Notes: generated from the sequence alone by a model not told the origin. Counted from the first letter of the stretch, positions 35,244 to 44,572 are shown. The stretch: DNA of 64,000 nt from CBDCXF01 sp965223755 (GCA_965223755.1 CBDCXF010000002.1:992001-1056000); one strand, 5' to 3'. Made by a program: numbers and translations.

Positions 35244-35318
35244 CGCGTAACGACTGGGTTCGCAATCTTTTCGTCCATCGTAGCTACTTAGGTGGGTTAG
35301 GAATTCTCAGCATCGTAC

Positions 35319-36545
35319 TCACCCCCTGTGTCTCAATTCCCTGGTAAGAATTTGCTTTAGGCAGCTAGCCCGGTATTTCATTGTGGCTTCGGATAGCGTG
35401 GGATGTACTTGCAGCATGAGCGATGTTTCTCCAAGCCGCTGAGCGTTAAGTAGCCGGTCCTGCGGACGTGAAGGATGTTCGTTGAACGCCTTTTCCAGAT
35501 AGATCTCTGGGCATGCACCGCTAATGCAAGGAATTCCACAAGCGTTGATTTCATCAATCAAATCGAAACGAGCTTCGGAGCCGATTAGCTCTGGTTCCAA
35601 GAAAAGATAGAACTTGTAGAACGAATGATAGGCATAATCCTCTTCATACGGAACAGACAAACCTGAGACGTTCGCCAATGCGCGATGGAAGATTCGGGCA
35701 TTAGAACGACGCGCTTTAACCCACGAATCCAGTTTAGTCAGCTGTCTTCGGCCAATGGCCGCCTGCATTTCCGTCAGGCGAAAGTTGGAACCGAAGCCAG
35801 CGTGAAGCCAACGAAATCCGCGAGGGTGCTTTTGTTGATGTACTGCTTCATAGCTCTTTCCGTGGTCTTTGTATTGCCACGCGCTACGCCAAAAGGACTT
35901 ATTGCTGGTAACCAACATTCCGCCCTCTCCGCCAGTAGTCATAATTTTGTCCTGGCAAAATGAAAAACAACCAATATCGCCAATAGCTCCCACTGAGCGA
36001 CCGCGATACTTGGCACCATGCGCTTGGGCACAGTCTTCAATCAACCGCAAACCCTTCCTTTCGCATAGTTTCAACAACGGATCTAGATCACAAGGATGGC
36101 CGGCTAGGTGGACACAAATCACGGCCTTGGTGCGGGGTGTAACCACGCGTTGAACTTTTTCCGCACTGATGTTTTGAGTTTCGATTTCAACGTCTGCGAA
36201 AACCGGAGTGCCCCCCATGCGCACGACACATGCGGCGGTGGCAAAGAAAGACCGTGCCGGAACGATCACCTCATCCCCAGGGCGAAGCCCAATGGCCAAA
36301 AGAGCCAACTCTAGCGCCAACGTACCGTTTGCCAACGCTATCGCATACTGGGCGCCAATCTTTCTCGCGAATTCCTCCTCGAATCTTCTGTTTTCTTCGC
36401 CTGTCCAATAGTTGAGTCGGCCTGATTTCAACACCGACGAAACAGCTTCAATTTCGTCACGTTCAACTAGTGGCCAGTTTTCGCTCTCTCTCTGTGGCAA
36501 ATAGCTCGGCACCGGAAAAGACCCTAATTCGTTTGTTTTCGTCAT
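35319..36545 (-). CDS. DegT/DnrJ/EryC1 PLP aminotransferase
   Basis: A 408-residue sugar aminotransferase acting on 4-keto (or 3-keto) NDP-sugars. ALANGTLALELALLAIGLRPGD binds PLP phosphate, EDCAQAHGA holds the ring Asp, and FCQDKIMTTGGEGG places the Schiff-base lysine at Lys200. HAGFGSNFRLTEMQAAIG is the typical acceptor-site block. With a UDP-HexNAc dehydratase and the PglD-like acetyltransferase in the locus it could complete a bacillosamine-type or related 4-amino-sugar pathway. Confidence 0.88.
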   Translation of the reverse strand: MTKTNELGSFPVPSYLPQRESENWPLVERDEIEAVSSVLKSGRLNYWTGEENRRFEEEFARKIGAQYAIALANGTLALELALLAIGLRPGDEVIVPARSFFATAACVVRMGGTPVFADVEIETQNISAEKVQRVVTPRTKAVICVHLAGHPCDLDPLLKLCERKGLRLIEDCAQAHGAKYRGRSVGAIGDIGCFSFCQDKIMTTGGEGGMLVTSNKSFWRSAWQYKDHGKSYEAVHQQKHPRGFRWLHAGFGSNFRLTEMQAAIGRRQLTKLDSWVKARRSNARIFHRALANVSGLSVPYEEDYAYHSFYKFYLFLEPELIGSEARFDLIDEINACGIPCISGACPEIYLEKAFNEHPSRPQDRLLNAQRLGETSLMLQVHPTLSEATMKYRASCLKQILTRELRHRG

Positions 36546-36659
36546 GTTCCTCGCCTGCTAGCCAGCAAAAAGGCCATTCTAGCGATACGGCAGGCAAAGA
36601 ACCTACGATTGACAGTGAACTACCGTCATGTTCGTAGACTCCGAGGGTAGAGTACAGAG

Positions 36660-37904
36660 GTGAAAGTTCTCTTACTCAGCCAGTTTTATTGGCCAGAAAC
36701 GCGCTCCGCACCGACGAACTTGGCTGCCATAGCTGGACAGCTACAAGAATTGGGCCATGAGGTGCTAGTCATCACTGGCTTTCCCAATCATCCAATTGGC
36801 AGACTGTACGATGGCTACCAAATGCGCTGGCGACAATGGGATCAAGTTCAGGGGGTCCGTGTTCTTCGGGTTCCGCTGTATTCTTATCATGGCTTGTCAG
36901 GCGCACGTCGAGCTTTGCACTACTCTTCTTTTGCCGTCTCCTCATCCGTGATCGGAGCTTGGCTCACACGTCACTTTGCTGCCGATGTGTTGTTTGTCTA
37001 TTTGCCTCCGATTACCAATTGGCTACCGATTCGGATTCTCAAATGGATCCACCGTATTCCAGCAATGTACTGGGTGACCGACTTGTGGCCGGAAGCTCTA
37101 GGCGCTATTGGGATTCCGCTTGCTTCGTGGAAGACGTGCGCCATTCAGCGTCTAGACGATGCCGTCAACAAACAAGCAACGACGATTTGTGTCAACTCGC
37201 CAGGATTAAAACAAAGGCTGGTCGAAAAAGGCATCGCTGACCAACGCGTTGAGGTCGTAACAGACTGGGCGGATGAGAGTATTTTCTTTCCCGCGACTCC
37301 AGATCCTCGGCTAGCCAGTAGGTATGGTCTTTCCGGAAAGTTCAATGTCGTTTATGGCGGCACAATCGGACCCGCACAAGGGTTGGAAATTGTTCTGGAC
37401 GCCGCAGACCTTCTACGCAAACATGTCGCGATTCAGTTTGTTCTTATAGGCGACGGGGACGACAGGGATCGGCTCTGGCAACTTGCCCAAGAGCGTAGGT
37501 TGACCAATGTACGCTTTATTGATCGTCAGCCGATGTCTGACATCCATCGATTCTTCGCCATCGCAGATGCTCTGTTGACTCACCTGTTGCCTGATCCGCT
37601 GTTTGAACTTCAAATCCCTTCGAAGACGATGGCTTACATGGCCTGTGGTCGCCCGATTATTTGTGGCATTGCTGGCGCCGCAGCTGCCGTTGTTGAAGAT
37701 GCGCAAGCAGGTTTGTGTTGCGAGCCGGGGAATGCAGAGTCGATAGCGGCAGCGGTCACTCAAATGTACGCGTTGGATCAAGATCAAAGGGAAGCGTTCG
37801 GAACCAGGGGACGTTCTGCCTACTTGGAAAAATACACGCGTTCGGTTCAGGCTGCCAAGTTAGAGGAGCTGCTTGGGAAGACCGCAAAGGCGAAGGACAA
37901 GTAG
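36660..37904 (+). CDS. WbuB-like GT4 glycosyltransferase
   Basis: A 414-residue GT-B enzyme starting at GTG 36660. The N-terminus LLLSQFYWPETRSAPTN and HEVLVITGFPNHP are characteristic of the WbuB/WbjE group, which transfers L-FucNAc in several O-antigens. The donor domain shows FNVVYGGTIGPAQGLEIVLD, FVLIGDGDDRD and the IPSKTMAYMACGRPII block. This fits the FnlA/B/C-like genes in the same locus, but the specificity is inferred by family only. Confidence 0.83.
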   Translation: MKVLLLSQFYWPETRSAPTNLAAIAGQLQELGHEVLVITGFPNHPIGRLYDGYQMRWRQWDQVQGVRVLRVPLYSYHGLSGARRALHYSSFAVSSSVIGAWLTRHFAADVLFVYLPPITNWLPIRILKWIHRIPAMYWVTDLWPEALGAIGIPLASWKTCAIQRLDDAVNKQATTICVNSPGLKQRLVEKGIADQRVEVVTDWADESIFFPATPDPRLASRYGLSGKFNVVYGGTIGPAQGLEIVLDAADLLRKHVAIQFVLIGDGDDRDRLWQLAQERRLTNVRFIDRQPMSDIHRFFAIADALLTHLLPDPLFELQIPSKTMAYMACGRPIICGIAGAAAAVVEDAQAGLCCEPGNAESIAAAVTQMYALDQDQREAFGTRGRSAYLEKYTRSVQAAKLEELLGKTAKAKDK

Positions 37905-37909
37905 GTGCA

Positions 37910-38794
37910 ATGAAAGGCACCTACCGTGAACTCATCATCATTGGGGCGCCAAGATCGGGTACGAACATGCTCCGAGATGTTCTTTGCTCTTTTGATGGTT
38001 TCGGCACTTGGCCTTGCGATGAGATCAACTATGTTTGGCGCCACCGAAATGCGCGGTGGCCGACGGACGAGTTTCCTGCGGACTTAGCTTCGCACTTTGT
38101 TGTCAGCTACATAAATCGGTGCTTCCAGAAGCAAGCTCTTGGTCAAAATCTAGAAATGGTGGTTGAGAAGACCTGCGCCAACTCACTCAGAGTTCCCTTT
38201 GTTGAAAGAGTCTTGCCGCAGGCGAACTTTGTATTCATATACCGGGACCCGGTAGATGCTGTGGTGTCTGCTGCCAAACGATGGCGATCCAAGTTTGATC
38301 TTGTGTACACCCTAAAAAAGGCAAGATTTGTTCCGACGGCTGACTTTCCGTACTACTTATCCAGGTTCGTCGAGAACCGATTTCGCCGTCTGACTTCTCA
38401 ATCGAAGCAATTGGGAACATGGGGGCCACGTTTCGCTGGAATCGATGAGGCGGTGGCCAGTAGACCTCTGATTGAGGTCTGTGCGGAGCAGTGGAATCGT
38501 TGTGCGGAGCTAGCCGCGACCGCGCTTACGCATATTGAAAGGTCGAAAGTGCACATCGTTGGATACGAAGACTTTGTCTCTGGACCGGTCGCGGAGCTGA
38601 GAGGGGTAGGCGAGTCACTCGGTGCAAAATGGGAGACCGAGCATCTCCACGACGCAACTCGAAGTGTTTCTCGAACGAGCGTGGGGAAGGGACAGGCGGC
38701 CTTGGATGCCGCGACCCTCGATCGTGTTGCGGAACTAACTCTTTCGGGTGCGAACGCGATCGGTGAACTCAAAAAAGCGCTACGGGTTGCCTGA
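37910..38794 (+). CDS. Sulfotransferase family protein
   Basis: About 294 residues from ATG 37910, with AGGTG just upstream and 5 bp after the glycosyltransferase stop. LIIIGAPRSGTNMLRDVL (10-27 region) is the PAPS 5'-phosphosulfate loop and FVFIYRDPVDAVVSAAKRW the 3'-phosphate site. It is a third, distinct sulfotransferase, cotranscribed with the WbuB-like enzyme, so its acceptor may be the sugar that enzyme adds. The 3' end overlaps the convergent epimerase gene by 15 bases. Confidence 0.82.
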   Translation: MKGTYRELIIIGAPRSGTNMLRDVLCSFDGFGTWPCDEINYVWRHRNARWPTDEFPADLASHFVVSYINRCFQKQALGQNLEMVVEKTCANSLRVPFVERVLPQANFVFIYRDPVDAVVSAAKRWRSKFDLVYTLKKARFVPTADFPYYLSRFVENRFRRLTSQSKQLGTWGPRFAGIDEAVASRPLIEVCAEQWNRCAELAATALTHIERSKVHIVGYEDFVSGPVAELRGVGESLGAKWETEHLHDATRSVSRTSVGKGQAALDAATLDRVAELTLSGANAIGELKKALRVA

Positions 38795-39922
38795 TTTCCG
38801 CCAAACGTGAGCATTCACGTAGTCGACGTAGCTGTGAATGATCCGTACGATCTTTTTGGATACGTTTGTTGGGGCGTAGTCTTTGACTGGGTTGATCTGG
38901 GTTCTTGATGAGCTGTGAGCCGTCGCGACTTCGATACATTGCAGGAGACGCTCAGGAGAAACGCTCGACATGAGAATGGCAGCCTCATCCATTCCTTCGG
39001 GCCGTTCATGAGCTTCTCTCAATGTGACTGCAGGTAGCTGCAGCAAAGAGGCCTCTTCTGTGAGTGAGCCGCTATCACTCAACACGCAAAAAGAATTGAG
39101 TTGTAGCTGGACATAGTCGAAGAAACCGAGGGCCTTCACGGTGCGAATGCGGTCATCAAAGACAGTTGATTCACCGAGGGCGTCGAGCCGCTTCTTGGTT
39201 CGGGGATGGGTCGAGAAGATGACAGGCTTATCGTGATGAGTTGCAACGCTGTTTAACGCCGCAACCAGTTGCTTGAGCCGTTTGTCCGAATCGACGTTCT
39301 CTTCACGATGCAAACTGGCGACGAAATATTGATTTGCTTCAAGCTCCATGTCTTGAAGGACCTCGCTCGAACGAATCTGAGGCATATAGTGAGTAAGGAC
39401 CTCTTTCGTTGGGGCCCCCGTCTTGATCACCCGAGCGGGATCGAGACCTTCAGCAATCAGATAGCGTCGAGCGTGTGCGGTGTATGGGAGATTGATATCC
39501 GAGATGTGATCAACGATGCGCCGATTGATCTCTTCGGGAACACGTTCATCGAATGAACGATTCCCGGCCTCCATATGGAACACAGGGATCCGCAGCCTCT
39601 TTGCAGAAATGGCGGCTAGGCAACTATTGGTATCCCCGAGAATAAGAACGGCATCGGGGCACTCTTTGCGCAACACTTGATCAGATCGGGTGATGACCTG
39701 TCCAATGGTCTCGGCTGCTGTTTCGCCTGCAGCTTCAAGGAAGTGGTGCGGCTTGGGTAGTCTTAGATCGCCAAAAAAAACTCCGTTGAGCTCATAGTCG
39801 TAGTTCTGGCCTGTATGCACCAAGAGGTGGTTGGTGTGCTCACCTAATTCAGCGATCACGCGTGAGAGCTTGATGAGTTCCGGACGTGTACCGACGATTG
39901 TTGCGACCTTAAGTTTTCTCAT
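38780..39922 (-). CDS. FnlC/WbjD-like UDP-HexNAc C2-epimerase
   Basis: A 380-residue WecB-family epimerase. ATIVGTRPELIKLSRVI (8-24) and HTGQNYDYELNGVFF bind UDP; HMEAGNRSFDERVPEEINRR is the catalytic-domain signature, and VASLHREENVDSDKR follows. The segment SDSGSLTEEASLL and then REAHERPEGMDEA is the form seen in FnlC/Cap5G rather than plain WecB. It therefore likely completes UDP-L-FucNAc with the two SDR enzymes at 16.6-18.6 kb, although it is more than 20 kb away. Confidence 0.82.
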   Translation of the reverse strand: MRKLKVATIVGTRPELIKLSRVIAELGEHTNHLLVHTGQNYDYELNGVFFGDLRLPKPHHFLEAAGETAAETIGQVITRSDQVLRKECPDAVLILGDTNSCLAAISAKRLRIPVFHMEAGNRSFDERVPEEINRRIVDHISDINLPYTAHARRYLIAEGLDPARVIKTGAPTKEVLTHYMPQIRSSEVLQDMELEANQYFVASLHREENVDSDKRLKQLVAALNSVATHHDKPVIFSTHPRTKKRLDALGESTVFDDRIRTVKALGFFDYVQLQLNSFCVLSDSGSLTEEASLLQLPAVTLREAHERPEGMDEAAILMSSVSPERLLQCIEVATAHSSSRTQINPVKDYAPTNVSKKIVRIIHSYVDYVNAHVWRKSGNP

Positions 39923-39940
39923 CTTGTTTCTTGGTGCCGA

Positions 39941-40882
39941 CTAGGACGAGTTCACAGCGTGTGCTCTCGCCCAAGCAACATATTCTTTAAGGCCAAGTTC
40001 AATGTCTACTGAGGGTTCGAATCCAAGTTGCTCGCGAGCTTTGTCGATGTCTGCCAGGCTGTGTCTTACATCTCCTGGTCTTGGGGCGGTGTACCGTATA
40101 TCGCAGGCTTCGTCTATGAAAGAAGCGGCAAGCTGGGCTAATCTTGTAATCGTGATTCTGGTGCCACTTCCGATATTGAAGGCCCCAGAGACGCCGCGAG
40201 CCTTCGCTGCGTTGATGTTGGCATGAACAACATCGCGGACATGTATGAAGTCACGAGTTTGTTCACCGTCGCCAAAAATTTCGACAGGCTCGCCATTCAA
40301 CATGCGGAAAACAAAGATTGGAATGACGTTGCCGTAAGCGTCGTATCTTTGGTTGGGTCCGTAGACGTTGAAATAGCGTAGGGCAACAACCTCCAAGTCG
40401 TAGAGTGCCGCGTACGACAGCGCGGCTTTTTCGCCAGCAAGCTTGCTTGCCCCATACGGCGACTCTGGCTCAATTGGATGATCTTCTGAAACCGGGACGG
40501 TCTTCAGTTCACCGAAGATCCCAGCTGATGAACTATAGACAAGCTTCCTTACGCCGGATGCTCGGCATGCCTCGAGTAACCGAATGGTGCCGATCGCATT
40601 GACTTGCGCATCATGTATGGGGTTGTCGATCGATCTTTGGTTGCCGACTGACGCCGCGAGATGGAAGACCGTATCTGCCCCGTCGACAATTTCGTTGACG
40701 ACCCGTTTGTCGAGGATCGACTCCTGTACAAGAGTGACCTGGGGGAGTGAGGCAAGATTGTTCGAATGTCCACTGGAGAGATCGTCGATGACAAAGACTT
40801 GAAACCCCTCGGAAACGAGAGCTTGTACAAGATTGGAACCGATGAAACCGGCTCCTCCTGTCACGACAACTTTTCGACCCAT
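39941..40882 (-). CDS. NAD-dependent UDP-sugar 4-epimerase/dehydratase (GalE-like)
   Basis: A 313-residue extended SDR. GGAGFIGSN (9-17) binds NAD, SSSAGIFGE (118-126) and Y143-GAS-K147 form the active site, and RYFNVYGPNQ, DGEQTRDFIHVRDVV and NIGSG are family blocks. Best matches by motif are WbpP/GalE-type UDP-GlcNAc or UDP-Glc 4-epimerases. Its ATG overlaps the upstream gene's stop as TAATG, so the two are coupled. Confidence 0.83.
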   Translation of the reverse strand: MGRKVVVTGGAGFIGSNLVQALVSEGFQVFVIDDLSSGHSNNLASLPQVTLVQESILDKRVVNEIVDGADTVFHLAASVGNQRSIDNPIHDAQVNAIGTIRLLEACRASGVRKLVYSSSAGIFGELKTVPVSEDHPIEPESPYGASKLAGEKAALSYAALYDLEVVALRYFNVYGPNQRYDAYGNVIPIFVFRMLNGEPVEIFGDGEQTRDFIHVRDVVHANINAAKARGVSGAFNIGSGTRITITRLAQLAASFIDEACDIRYTAPRPGDVRHSLADIDKAREQLGFEPSVDIELGLKEYVAWARAHAVNSS

Positions 40883-42084
40883 TACATTCTCGATTCTAGA
40901 AAGCGACCAGTTTCTTTGTGCTGAAACTCAGGAAGAATATTCTCGAGTGCGGTGATAAGCGTTTCTCTGGACCAAACAGTCGAAGCCCTCAATTCTCCCA
41001 GCATCGCGAGAAATCGCTTGAACTCCTCGGTCGAGCAGCTTGGTTGCAGTTTGACAACGCCAATTTCCGAGTATCGGTCGAGTTCCAGAAGCTCTTGCTG
41101 CGTAAAGAACTCTTCTAGGTTCTTTTCACCAGTGGTGTCACTTTTGAAGAAATAGCAAGGCCATCTTCCTTTGGCCGCTAGTTCTTCAACTCTTGAACGA
41201 GCTTCGTCCTCTGATTCGCACCGAAAGGCTTCATAGCCAGTAGCAGCCAAAAATCTTTCCGCGATCGCAGAGAAACTCGTTGGACGCAGTTCGACACTGG
41301 CATTGGGAAAACAGGACTCGTGTTGCTTGCCGAGCAAAAATGAGAACAGGCAAAGGACAGCAGCTTCCGACTTGGTAATCAAGAAGCGCCGTATGTCCTC
41401 TGGAGCGGAAAAAGGTTGGCGTTTTGCCAGGCGTTGAGTAAAGCCATATAGCAGGCTTCCATCTGAGAACGCTACATTCGCGAACCGCGCTGAGGTCGTC
41501 GTCAACGAATCGGGCCCAGAAGTGAGACAAAGCTCCATTGCACGCTTTGACGCTCCCATTGCGTTCGCTGGATTCGCCGCTTTGTCGGATGACACTGCGA
41601 AGTAATCCTGACAGCCTAGTGCCGCTGCATCCTCCATCGTGCGCCGAGTCAGGAGGACATTGGTGTGCAGCATCCTCATCAAGCCGAACGCATCCTTCTC
41701 GCTACGGACGTGCTTTAGAGCCAAAAAATTGAGAACGTAGTCGTACTGCCTTGAATCGCCAATGAAGGCTTTGTACTCATTGCTTCCAACAGTAAGAGGA
41801 AAGGTCTCAAAATCACCCTCGATATAGCCGTACGAACTGCGGACATCGCGCACCAGCTCTACTAGGTTATTTTCGCTGGTGTCCATTACGTGCAATCGGC
41901 GTGGACTTCGAGCAAAAAGCTCCTTAACCACGGCCTGCCCAATCGAACCGGCGCCACCCAAGACCAGGAATCGCGCATCGCGAACCTTGCCGTCGATTTC
42001 GGCACGGTGCGCCTCCAAATCATCTTGAAAAAGGAGTCGGTCGCGATCGAGGAGAGCGAGGATCTCTTTCTGTTGGGAGGTCAC
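40882..42084 (-). CDS. UDP-HexNAc 4,6-dehydratase family protein (PF02719-like)
   Basis: A 400-residue SDR with an N-terminal helical extension (1-36). GGAGSIGQ (43-50) binds NAD; SSDK (165-168) and M176-GAS-K180 form the active site, with Met in place of Tyr as in inverting UDP-GlcNAc dehydratases. RFANVAFSDGSLLYGF parallels the RYGNV segment of that family. The C-terminal ~120 residues (GEKNLEEFF onward) are an extra region. Start is a GTG. It could feed the DegT aminotransferase and the PglD-like acetyltransferase. Confidence 0.75.
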   Translation of the reverse strand: MTSQQKEILALLDRDRLLFQDDLEAHRAEIDGKVRDARFLVLGGAGSIGQAVVKELFARSPRRLHVMDTSENNLVELVRDVRSSYGYIEGDFETFPLTVGSNEYKAFIGDSRQYDYVLNFLALKHVRSEKDAFGLMRMLHTNVLLTRRTMEDAAALGCQDYFAVSSDKAANPANAMGASKRAMELCLTSGPDSLTTTSARFANVAFSDGSLLYGFTQRLAKRQPFSAPEDIRRFLITKSEAAVLCLFSFLLGKQHESCFPNASVELRPTSFSAIAERFLAATGYEAFRCESEDEARSRVEELAAKGRWPCYFFKSDTTGEKNLEEFFTQQELLELDRYSEIGVVKLQPSCSTEEFKRFLAMLGELRASTVWSRETLITALENILPEFQHKETGRFLESRM

Positions 42085-42239
42085 GGTTGGAAAAGACGGC
42101 GATATGGTTTTTGGAAGATGTTGTGTCCCATTTGTTGCGAGCGTCGTATCTTAGTCGGTTCTGGGTTGAGCAGCTAACAAAGAGGTCCAGATTTCGTTAA
42201 CTTGGCAGTCTGCATGATTGGCCCCAGTAGTATCGTGCC

Positions 42240-42956
42240 ATGACCTGGTACCAAGAGTGGTTTGGGGAGGAGTACCTTGACCTCTATGCGCATCGCGACG
42301 ACCGGGAGGCGGTCGAGCATGTGGAATTCTTGAGTCGCCATTTCAATGAGGAGCCGCGCGCGGTTTTGGATCTTGCCTGCGGCGCAGGGAGGCATTTGGC
42401 GGCTCTGCGCGAGCGAGGTTACCGAGCCCTCGGCATGGACCTCTCGAAGGTGTTGCTCGCTGAAGCCAGAGGGCTGCCACGGGTGAACGGAGACATGCTG
42501 TGTCTGCCGTTTGCCGACGGAGCCTTCGATTGGGTGCTCAATTTCTTTACCTCATTCGGATATTTTGAGGGCGAGGCGGAGAATCTGCAGGTACTGCAGG
42601 AGATGGCTCGGGTGTTGTCACCTGGCGGTCTACTGGTCATGGACCTTTTCAACCGCGACTACGTGGTGCCGCGCTTGATCGCCAACGAGACTCAAAAAGT
42701 CCGAGGCCGAGAAGTCGAGATCGAGCGTTGGTACGATGCGAAGAGAGAACGGATCAACAAAAGGATCCGTATTCATACCGGCCCGGGGTCGACGCGTTCA
42801 TTCCTCGAAAGTGTCCGGGCGTATGATCCGCAAGAAGTTCTGACGGCGGTCCGAGGGGTAGGTTTGACCGCCGAGGTGACATTCGGCGGTTTTTCAGGAG
42901 AACCCTTTGACGAGCACAGCCCAAGATTCGTCCTCTTCGCACGCAGCGCGAGATAG
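42240..42956 (+). CDS. Class I SAM-dependent methyltransferase
   Basis: A 238-residue protein. The SAM fold is clear: AVLDLACGAGRHLAAL (motif I), ALGMDLSKVLL, FADGAFDWVLNFFTSFGYF (motif post II) and LSPGGLLVMDLF. Substrate unknown. The bshC gene begins inside its last 50 bases, so it leads the bacillithiol operon and is probably cotranscribed with it. Confidence 0.85.
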   Translation: MTWYQEWFGEEYLDLYAHRDDREAVEHVEFLSRHFNEEPRAVLDLACGAGRHLAALRERGYRALGMDLSKVLLAEARGLPRVNGDMLCLPFADGAFDWVLNFFTSFGYFEGEAENLQVLQEMARVLSPGGLLVMDLFNRDYVVPRLIANETQKVRGREVEIERWYDAKRERINKRIRIHTGPGSTRSFLESVRAYDPQEVLTAVRGVGLTAEVTFGGFSGEPFDEHSPRFVLFARSAR

Positions 42957-44559
42957 CGAGGCAAGCGCTGGGGACGCGGAGTCCCTCGCCCACTGTCCCA
43001 ACGCCATCGGGGGTCTGGTTGGTGCTGCGCTGACGGGTGGCGCCCAAGACCTTAACGCGTCGGATCTTTATGCACCGCTCTCGGTCGGTGAGGAGGTCGC
43101 GACACCACCGGAACATGACCGAACAGCGCTCGCCACTGCACTTCTCAACGACAATCTTCGTTGGGGGCATTCCCAAGCGGAGGTGCTGGCGGCGGCGCTC
43201 GCGGACCCTTTGACGGCGGTCATCGTTACCGGCCAGCAGCCAGGATTGTTCGGGGGTCCGCTCTACACTGCAGTTAAGGCACTCAACGCTAGTTTACGCG
43301 CCCGGCGCCTGAATGAGTCCGGCCGACCAGCGGTCGCCGTCTTCTGGATCGCGAGCGAAGATCACGACTTTCGTGAGACGGCAACTGCCTCTTGGCTCGG
43401 CGGCTCGTCGTTCGAAACAGTGGTCTTGCGCGAGGACGAGAGCCCGCTGGTGCCAGTCGGGGGTCGACTCCTGGGTTCAGATATCGAAGGGCCTTTGGAA
43501 AGCTGGCGCGCCGCATCGGGGACGCAGTTTTGGCAGCAGGAAGGCGAGCGAATCAGTCGCCATTATCGGCCGGAGGCCACGATTGCAGATGCATTCGCCG
43601 GCTACCTAATTGAGGCTCTGGGCGAATTCAGCCCTCTTTTTCTGGATGCCCAGAATATACAGATCAAAGAACTGCAAAAACCGTCGCTTCTTAAGATCAT
43701 CGAACGTCGCGACCACATTGATCGAGCCATGCGCGAGCGCGAGGAGGCGATTCAAGCGGACGGCCACAAGCTCCAGATCACTCCTCGCGAGTCCGCTGCA
43801 CCGCTGTTTTTGCATATTGATGAAGAGCGACGGAGGGTGTTGTGGCGGGAGGATGGATTCGCGATTCGCAGTGAGGGTCCAACGCTGGAGATCGAGAAGC
43901 TCAAGGATGTTGCCTGTAATGAGCCCTCAAGAATCAGCGCCAGTGCTGTGGCCCGACCGGCCGTCCAAGATGCGCTTCTAGGAACAGCGCAATTTGTGGT
44001 CGGACCTGGAGAACTCGCCTACTTGGCTCAGTCGGGTCCGATCTATGAGGCTATGGAGGTGATCCCGCCAACGTTGACCCTACGGTCGTCTATGGCCCTG
44101 GCACCATCTCGCAAACTGGAGCAAGTTGGCGCTCTCGGTGTGTCATGGGACGATCTTCTGCGCGGCGGCTGGGATGCTCAGGCATTTCTCGCCGAGCGCT
44201 CCGGCAACAATCCAACCGAAGATTTGCGGCAGCGCCTCCAGGCGCTGATGGATGAGTCCAAAGGCTCGATTATCACGATCTCGCCGCAACTCGAGAACGC
44301 TTGGAACAAGACCGAGAGCAGCGTCTTGCAATCTGTAGATCGACTGGCCAGCCGGGTCAAGAATCAGATGGCGCAAAGTGATGAGGTGGCGGAACGGCGC
44401 GTGGATGAGATGGTCGCCTGGCTTCATCCTGGCGGCACACCGCAGGAAAGGGCGCTGTCGACGGCGTTTGCATTCGGCAGGTTCGGGCCCGACTGGATCT
44501 CGCGAGTGGCGCCGGTCCTGGATGTCGCGGCAGGAATGAATCAACTCATCGCGTTATGA
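42907..44559 (+). CDS. bshC: Bacillithiol synthase, cysteine-adding enzyme
   Basis: A 550-residue BshC protein that joins cysteine to glucosaminyl-malate in the last step of bacillithiol synthesis. Start is a TTG at 42907 with GGAG upstream, inside the preceding gene. Family blocks: VIVTGQQPGLFGGPLYTAVKA, FWIASEDHDFRE (HxGH/nucleotide-like core), and ELAYLAQSGPIYEAM near residue 365-380, followed by a helical C-terminal coiled coil. The N-terminal ~25 residues are low-complexity. It is followed by bshB1 and bshA, so all three steps are encoded together. Confidence 0.92.
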   Translation: MTSTAQDSSSSHAARDSEASAGDAESLAHCPNAIGGLVGAALTGGAQDLNASDLYAPLSVGEEVATPPEHDRTALATALLNDNLRWGHSQAEVLAAALADPLTAVIVTGQQPGLFGGPLYTAVKALNASLRARRLNESGRPAVAVFWIASEDHDFRETATASWLGGSSFETVVLREDESPLVPVGGRLLGSDIEGPLESWRAASGTQFWQQEGERISRHYRPEATIADAFAGYLIEALGEFSPLFLDAQNIQIKELQKPSLLKIIERRDHIDRAMREREEAIQADGHKLQITPRESAAPLFLHIDEERRRVLWREDGFAIRSEGPTLEIEKLKDVACNEPSRISASAVARPAVQDALLGTAQFVVGPGELAYLAQSGPIYEAMEVIPPTLTLRSSMALAPSRKLEQVGALGVSWDDLLRGGWDAQAFLAERSGNNPTEDLRQRLQALMDESKGSIITISPQLENAWNKTESSVLQSVDRLASRVKNQMAQSDEVAERRVDEMVAWLHPGGTPQERALSTAFAFGRFGPDWISRVAPVLDVAAGMNQLIAL

Positions 44560-44572
44560 GGAGAAGGGACCC

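Noticed and set aside
15305..42084. Mobile element or integrase carrying the polysaccharide island
   Set aside because: Composition suggested transfer, but no transposase, integrase or terminal inverted repeats could be found at or inside its edges.
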